A stretch of DNA of 64,000 bases from Jaltomata sinuosa (lineage: Eukaryota; Streptophyta; Magnoliopsida; Solanales; Solanaceae): contig QJPP01001556.1 of the NCBI GenBank assembly GCA_003996215.1, positions 124,001 through 188,000 of the forward strand, written 5' to 3'. The translations under genes were made by a program, and so were the position numbers. This document shows, piece after piece, positions 60,201-64,000 of the stretch; position 1 is the stretch's first letter, and each line of letters begins with the position of its first letter. The notes below the pieces were generated by a model. It made no database searches, was not told the DNA's origin, and worked only from the letters and a program-made list of their open reading frames with translations.

Positions 60201-60934
60201 CCCCAAGCTAATAAAGCTTTATAATTTTTCTTTTGAATTATAACCTAGGTTAGTAGAGTTACGCGGTACCTATCCTAGTGGGAAGTAGCAGGTATCTGTA
60301 GGAATAGTAAGGTGTGCGCAAGCTGGCCTGGGCACCATCATTTCTTAAAGAAAATCTTTTGAATTACATCAGTTTCTTAGTAATGAATTGGTATGTAGTT
60401 TCTAGGATAGATTAATCGATTGGCATACTCTTTTAACGTAAGGGATAAATAGTTTTTGCTCGCTATGTTACAACAACAACAACATACCCAGTGAAATCCC
60501 ACAAAGTGGGGTCTCGGGGGGGGGGGGGGGTTAGTCGCTAGCTGTGTTACCATTCTCAAAGAGAAATAGTGTTCACTAGTTGGTTCTGAAACTTGGTTTC
60601 GCAATTTATAACTTTGACTCCTGCTAGGTAATCTCTCCTGAATTCAAGTTAATAGAAATGCACTACGTGCAGGTCGAAGGGTGAAGCAAAAGCAATGTTC
60701 TTGCGGCATGAGGGGTTTCTTGGAGCCCTAGGAGCTTTCATGAACTACAAAGATGGAAATGCAGATTCCATGCCGCCTCAGTTAGTTGAGCAACAAACCA
60801 CCAAGAATTCAAGTTGCATAGTAGATAGGATTCATGACTCTACACGTGTGCGCGAAAATGAAAATGGTGCCATAGATTGTAGATTGCGAGTTAGTAGCTC
60901 ATTTAAAATTTATGATGAGGTCAAAAGGTGTTGA
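51255..60934 (+). CDS. PANK1: Type II pantothenate kinase (431 aa, 10 exons)
   Basis: Exons: 51255-51360, 53049-53258, 54325-54371, 55356-55472, 56124-56243, 57647-57741, 57830-57923, 59119-59250, 60027-60139, 60673-60934. All junctions are GT-AG and in phase. The enzyme phosphorylates pantothenate with ATP, the first step of coenzyme A synthesis. Motifs: N-terminal phosphate-binding DIGGSLIKIVYF (residues 33-44), ATGGGAFKFADLF, LVNIGSGVSMI, GTSVGGGTFWGLGKLL, MLVGDIYGGLDYSKIGL, and LGGFFIRDHAYTMDTISVAV near the end of the fold. The kinase domain ends about residue 385 (FLGALGAFMNY). The 45-residue polar tail is unlike the usual short end. No DUF89 phosphatase domain follows, so this is the single-domain PANK1 type rather than bifunctional PANK2. 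Introns are long and TE-rich. It looks intact. Confidence 0.9.
51491..52254 (+). repeat. Imperfect tandem duplication in intron 1 of the pantothenate kinase gene
   Basis: Copy 1 (51491-51899) and copy 2 (51922-52254) both run from AAAGATCAAC...ATTGAGACTC to TGTAGTGATATATACCAC. Each contains a different internal SINE-like insert. Confidence 0.85.
51636..51720 (+). repeat. SINE-like fragment in intron 1
   Basis: CGCACCTCGACTAATTCCAC and CGGGATACCTGCCACCTCCC are characteristic of a Solanaceae SINE body. Partial copy; a related - strand piece sits at about 60260-60340. Confidence 0.5.
52841..52892 (+). repeat. 27-bp tandem duplication in intron 1
   Basis: GGATACAAAATTAACTATTT occurs at 52841 and again at 52868, in direct repeat. 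Confidence 0.8.
58637..58711 (+). other. Candidate alternative terminal exon in intron 7 of the pantothenate kinase gene
   Basis: After a pyrimidine-rich stretch and an AG acceptor, a frame in the correct phase (0) for exon 7 reads 24 codons (GPERNVPSHDVRFGMVLQPM then PDPN) to TGA at 58709-58711. Its base composition is coding-like compared with the surrounding intron. Splicing it after exon 7 would end the kinase before the last three exons. It may instead be a stray exon from another gene; I do not recognise the sequence. Confidence 0.4.
60246..60345 (-). repeat. SINE-like fragment in intron 9, reverse orientation
   Basis: Contains GGTACCTATCCTAGTGGGAA and GTGTGCGCAAGCTGGCC, complementary to the body of the SINE seen in intron 1. 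Confidence 0.5.
60469..60530 (-). repeat. TS-type SINE 3' end in intron 9
   Basis: On the - strand it reads ...CCCACTTTGTGGGATTTCAC then TGGGTATGTTGTTGTTGTTG, the known TS SINE 3' end with TTG tail. A run of G (about 60517-60530) adjoins it. Confidence 0.7.
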
Positions 60935-62072
60935 CCTATAAAATAAACTATATGTACAAAAAGAAGAGGATGTCAAAAGAAGCTGTTGTTTCTGGTTCTA
61001 GTCAAGTGGTTAGACTGTGAAAATGTGAAAGGGCTAGCAACAAAATTTCAGATTTATATATATGTATTTGTGCTTCAATAGGGAATGAAGAAATGTTATT
61101 TACAATAGTTCTTCAGTTTTTGTTTCATATCTTCTCTTCTCAGGTCTCAACAAAGACTCAAACAGACATTCTTCATGAATCTTGTACAACTAGTTTTTTT
61201 TTTTTCCAGTTGTCCTTTTTGGGAAACTGCGTCGTAAATAGTTCTCTTTTTATTTTTCTGGCAATTTACGAACATTTTAGACCATGGTCTAATTAAAGGT
61301 CCCTTTTGAGCACATTGAAAATTTAATGAGAAAATATTAGATTACGATCTAATTGAAGTTCCCTTTTTGAGCACATTGAAAAATATTTTATGAGAAAATG
61401 TTAGACCATGGTCCAATATTTTGTAGACATTAGGCAACAGATTAATATTTTGTCAATTTTAAAAATTATATGTGCACAAGTTTTTATGAATAAAATTTAA
61501 AGACACTTAAAGCCATGTAGTGCAACCTCATTTTTTTCTTTGGACAATGGTGAATTATTCAGCCAAAGTTATATGATACAAAATCAATGTAGGAATCTTG
61601 ATATTGCTACTGTTGAAACCCTTCAGCATTGTTCTTCAAGATAGTAGCAAGAGATGAAGCTATTATTCTGACTTTTTAAGCACTAAATCATTATGTGAGC
61701 GTTTGACCAGGAAAATAAGAAAATAGTCACTTTATTTGGAATTTTCAAAATCGAAATTGGAGTTAAAGTTGAAATTATGTTTGGCCATACTTATGCAAAG
61801 AATATTTAAAATTTGATTATACTTTTTCTAAATATGATTTCTACCCTCCAATTTCTATAAACTTGTAAAATTACCCAACTTAACTAACCTCAAACATACA
61901 CTCAAATTTGCTCTATAAGAGTAATATCTCAAAGTAGATAGTGACATAATGTCATAGATTAGATCCATATACGAACTACTAGATACTTTTACAAAATAAA
62001 AAAGATCCCTTTGTTTGAAATTTTTAAAGATGGAATTATGTTTGGTTATAGTTTTTACAATAATATTTGGTT
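60935..62072. other. 3' flank of the pantothenate kinase gene, AT-rich
   Basis: AATAAACTATATG just after the stop (about 60941) could serve as a polyadenylation signal. A short tandem repeat lies at 61278-61419. No further gene is seen. Confidence 0.5.
61278..61419 (+). repeat. Tandem repeat, unit about 60-63 bp
   Basis: Two full units and one partial unit share TTAGA(C/T)...GGTC/CGATCTAATT followed by CCCTTTTTGAGCACATTGAA and AATGAGAAAAT. The element TTAGACCATGGTC(T/C)AA is itself a palindrome. Confidence 0.8.
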
Positions 62073-62080
62073 GTTTGAAT

Positions 62081-63017
62081 TAGGGCTGCTTATCGGGCGG
62101 ATAATTACGCTTAACGATTTGGCTTATCGGTTATCGGTTTGAAAATGTACTAATCCACTAGCCGACCAATAAGATATCGATTGATTCGGTAACGGGTAAA
62201 CAATTATCGGGCGGTTATCAGCTAAGCTCCATAGTATACCTTCTTTGATGAAGGCACCTTAGAAAATAGAGGACTTTTTACATTGTGTTAAATGCAGTGA
62301 TAGGAAAATAGTAGTACTTATCCAAAAAAAATGTCAATCCTTAATCTTCAATTAATAAAAACCAAGTCAAGCGGTGATTTAATGCTTGACCTAACAAATA
62401 ATCTAAAGAGCATGGAGGTTAATTGAGAGGATGTCATAGTATTAGACGGGCTAAGCAAAGAAAAGTAAACAGTAAATATAAAGATTCTCTCTTTGTGGAA
62501 GTAGCCCGTAAAGTTTAAACTTGACGATATAACTTCATCACACAGTAAAAAAAAAAGATAAAAAAATTGTTTAGAATATTCATCCAAATAATCAGACTTG
62601 CGAGCAAAAAAACTTGCTCTTCTTTGACCAATTTTAAAGAGAGGTAGACTGGCAGAATTGAGAATACTAAATGGGGCTTTAGGGTTAATACTTAATAATA
62701 ATAAAATAGGGCAGAATATTTAATGGGATTTAGTGCTAGTTAGTAAATTACGGCAAATACTAGATGGGGCTTTAGGTTTAGAATTTATAATAATATAATA
62801 TGTATTTTATATATCTAGGGATAAAAGTGTAAGTATGGTAACTCTTAACGAGTTAATGGTTTACCCGATAAGAAAATTCAGTAATCCGGTCTTACACTAA
62901 TAAGCCGTTAATTATAAAATCTTAATCCGTTCACCAATCGTTTATCCGATAATTCAATATCAATAAGCCAAATTTGCGGTTGATTTATCGGTTATGGTTC
63001 AATTTTGAACAGCCCTA
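62081..63017. mobile_element. Non-autonomous hAT-type element 3 (937 bp)
   Basis: Left end TAGGGCTGCT and right end inverse TAGGGCTGTTCAA. Flanks GTTTGAAT (62073-62080) and GTTTAAAT (63018-63025) match at 7 of 8 positions. Subterminal TTATCGG motifs occur in both orientations. No coding capacity. Confidence 0.8.
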
Positions 63018-63025
63018 GTTTAAAT

Positions 63026-64000
63026 GTACTTTTCTAAAAAAAAACATGAAAGATTTAAATATGAAATATAATTTAAATGGAGTTCTTTTATATAAATAAA
63101 AAATTTAAGTTAAATGTGAAAAAGAAAAATATTTTTAGTTTACACGTCTCTTAAGAAAAATATTAATTAGAGTATTTTAATTAAATTATCTTTATTTATT
63201 ATTTCTTAATATTTCATAGTTTTTTCTTTTGTATTATATTAATACTTTTTTATATTTATAATTAAAAATAAAAATAAAAATATACAACGAATAATACCTT
63301 AATTTTTTAAAATAACCTATTTAAATATTATGGACCATCTATTTTAATATGCATGGTAAATAAAAGGCGGAATTCATCGACAGCTCCTCGAAGTTGGCAT
63401 GACTTTTTACTTAAACACTTCAAGTAAGCCTTGTACATTTTGAACACCTATAGTACGATCCTATTGTGTCATTTTGACACTTTTTACACAATCAACAATA
63501 TGTGCAATGTGTGTGTGCTACACTCGCTAATGACGTGTAAACGCTCCGAATAAAATAAGGATATTTGTCATTTCTCCCCAAAATAATTTTAAAATAATAA
63601 ATTTTGAGTAAAATAAAAAACTAGTCAATGAATCGCTGACACTTGGCATTTATGCCCAAATAATTATAAAAGGGAAATTTAAGCACTTTTAAAAATCTAT
63701 TTTGCAGAACCCTACCCCCCTCCCACACCCCCACCACCACCACCACACCCAGTCGTCTTCTCCAATGCAATCAACCCCAGCCCCTTCGTCTTCTTTCCCA
63801 TACCCAAACTCTCTACTCGTTATAGAAATTTTTTAAAATTGTGTCTATTAAATACTCTTTCCTATAAATTAAGCATTTGAGTGAGAGATAATTCCTATTT
63901 CATATTCAAAGTATAGTTAAAAAGAATTTGATTGCAAAAAAGAATCTGCAGGTTAAATTAAAGGAAATGGTTGCAAGATTTTGAGACATTAACAAGTAAT
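63026..64000. other. AT-rich sequence at the right edge
   Basis: No gene is seen. 63365-63650 resembles an interspersed Solanaceae repeat. A C-rich CCACCACCACCACCACA run lies at about 63727-63748. Confidence 0.45.

Noticed and set aside
60517..60530. G-run as a possible quadruplex regulatory site
   Set aside because: It is a single run next to a SINE tail and more likely a slippage product or sequencing artefact.
1..64000. CRISPR arrays, operons or bacterial insertion sequences
   Set aside because: Repeats found are tandem or transposon-derived without regular spacers, and all genes are eukaryotic.

Overview
This window is plant nuclear DNA, most likely from a nightshade (Solanaceae, probably Solanum). 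Evidence for a eudicot is strong: split genes with GT-AG introns, a YABBY gene, a plant-specific TIGR01589 gene, and LTR retrotransposons primed by initiator tRNA-Met. Evidence for Solanaceae is softer: a solendovirus-like endogenous pararetrovirus and TS-type SINE pieces ending in TTG repeats. Nothing looks bacterial; there is no operon, CRISPR array or rRNA/tRNA gene.

Layout. 1-6355: an endogenous caulimovirid (movement protein, coat protein, protease/RT/RNase H, transactivator), unusually open and running off the left edge. 6356-15925: a Ty3/gypsy chromovirus-like element with both LTRs and a GCAAT target duplication. 15926-18351: AT-rich sequence with a probable old copia LTR. 18357-25700: a Ty1/copia element with both LTRs, itself carrying a Harbinger/Tourist-like MITE in gag. 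25701-32640: gene-free AT-rich DNA with a hAT-type element, a foldback element and small tandem repeats. 32813-34084: a four-exon + strand gene for a 110-residue TIGR01589 protein. 34085-37472: several MITEs. 37473-39903: a seven-exon - strand CRABS CLAW-type YABBY gene (215 residues). 39904-51254: repeats, including a candidate Helitron, a 2.9-kb solo LTR nested in a Stowaway-like MITE, and a second hAT element. 51255-60934: a ten-exon + strand type II pantothenate kinase gene (431 residues). 60935-64000: AT-rich sequence with a third hAT element.

The three host genes have unrelated jobs: an unknown small plant protein, a carpel and nectary developmental regulator, and the first step of coenzyme A synthesis. 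They sit as islands among nested transposable elements. Exon structures were built by hand from splice sites and reading phase; every junction keeps frame. I found no clearly new biological system. The items most worth checking are the TA-repeat break inside the otherwise open pararetrovirus protease, the hAT trio with readable 8-bp target duplications, the phase-compatible alternative terminal exon in the pantothenate kinase gene, and the nested MITE/solo-LTR structure.
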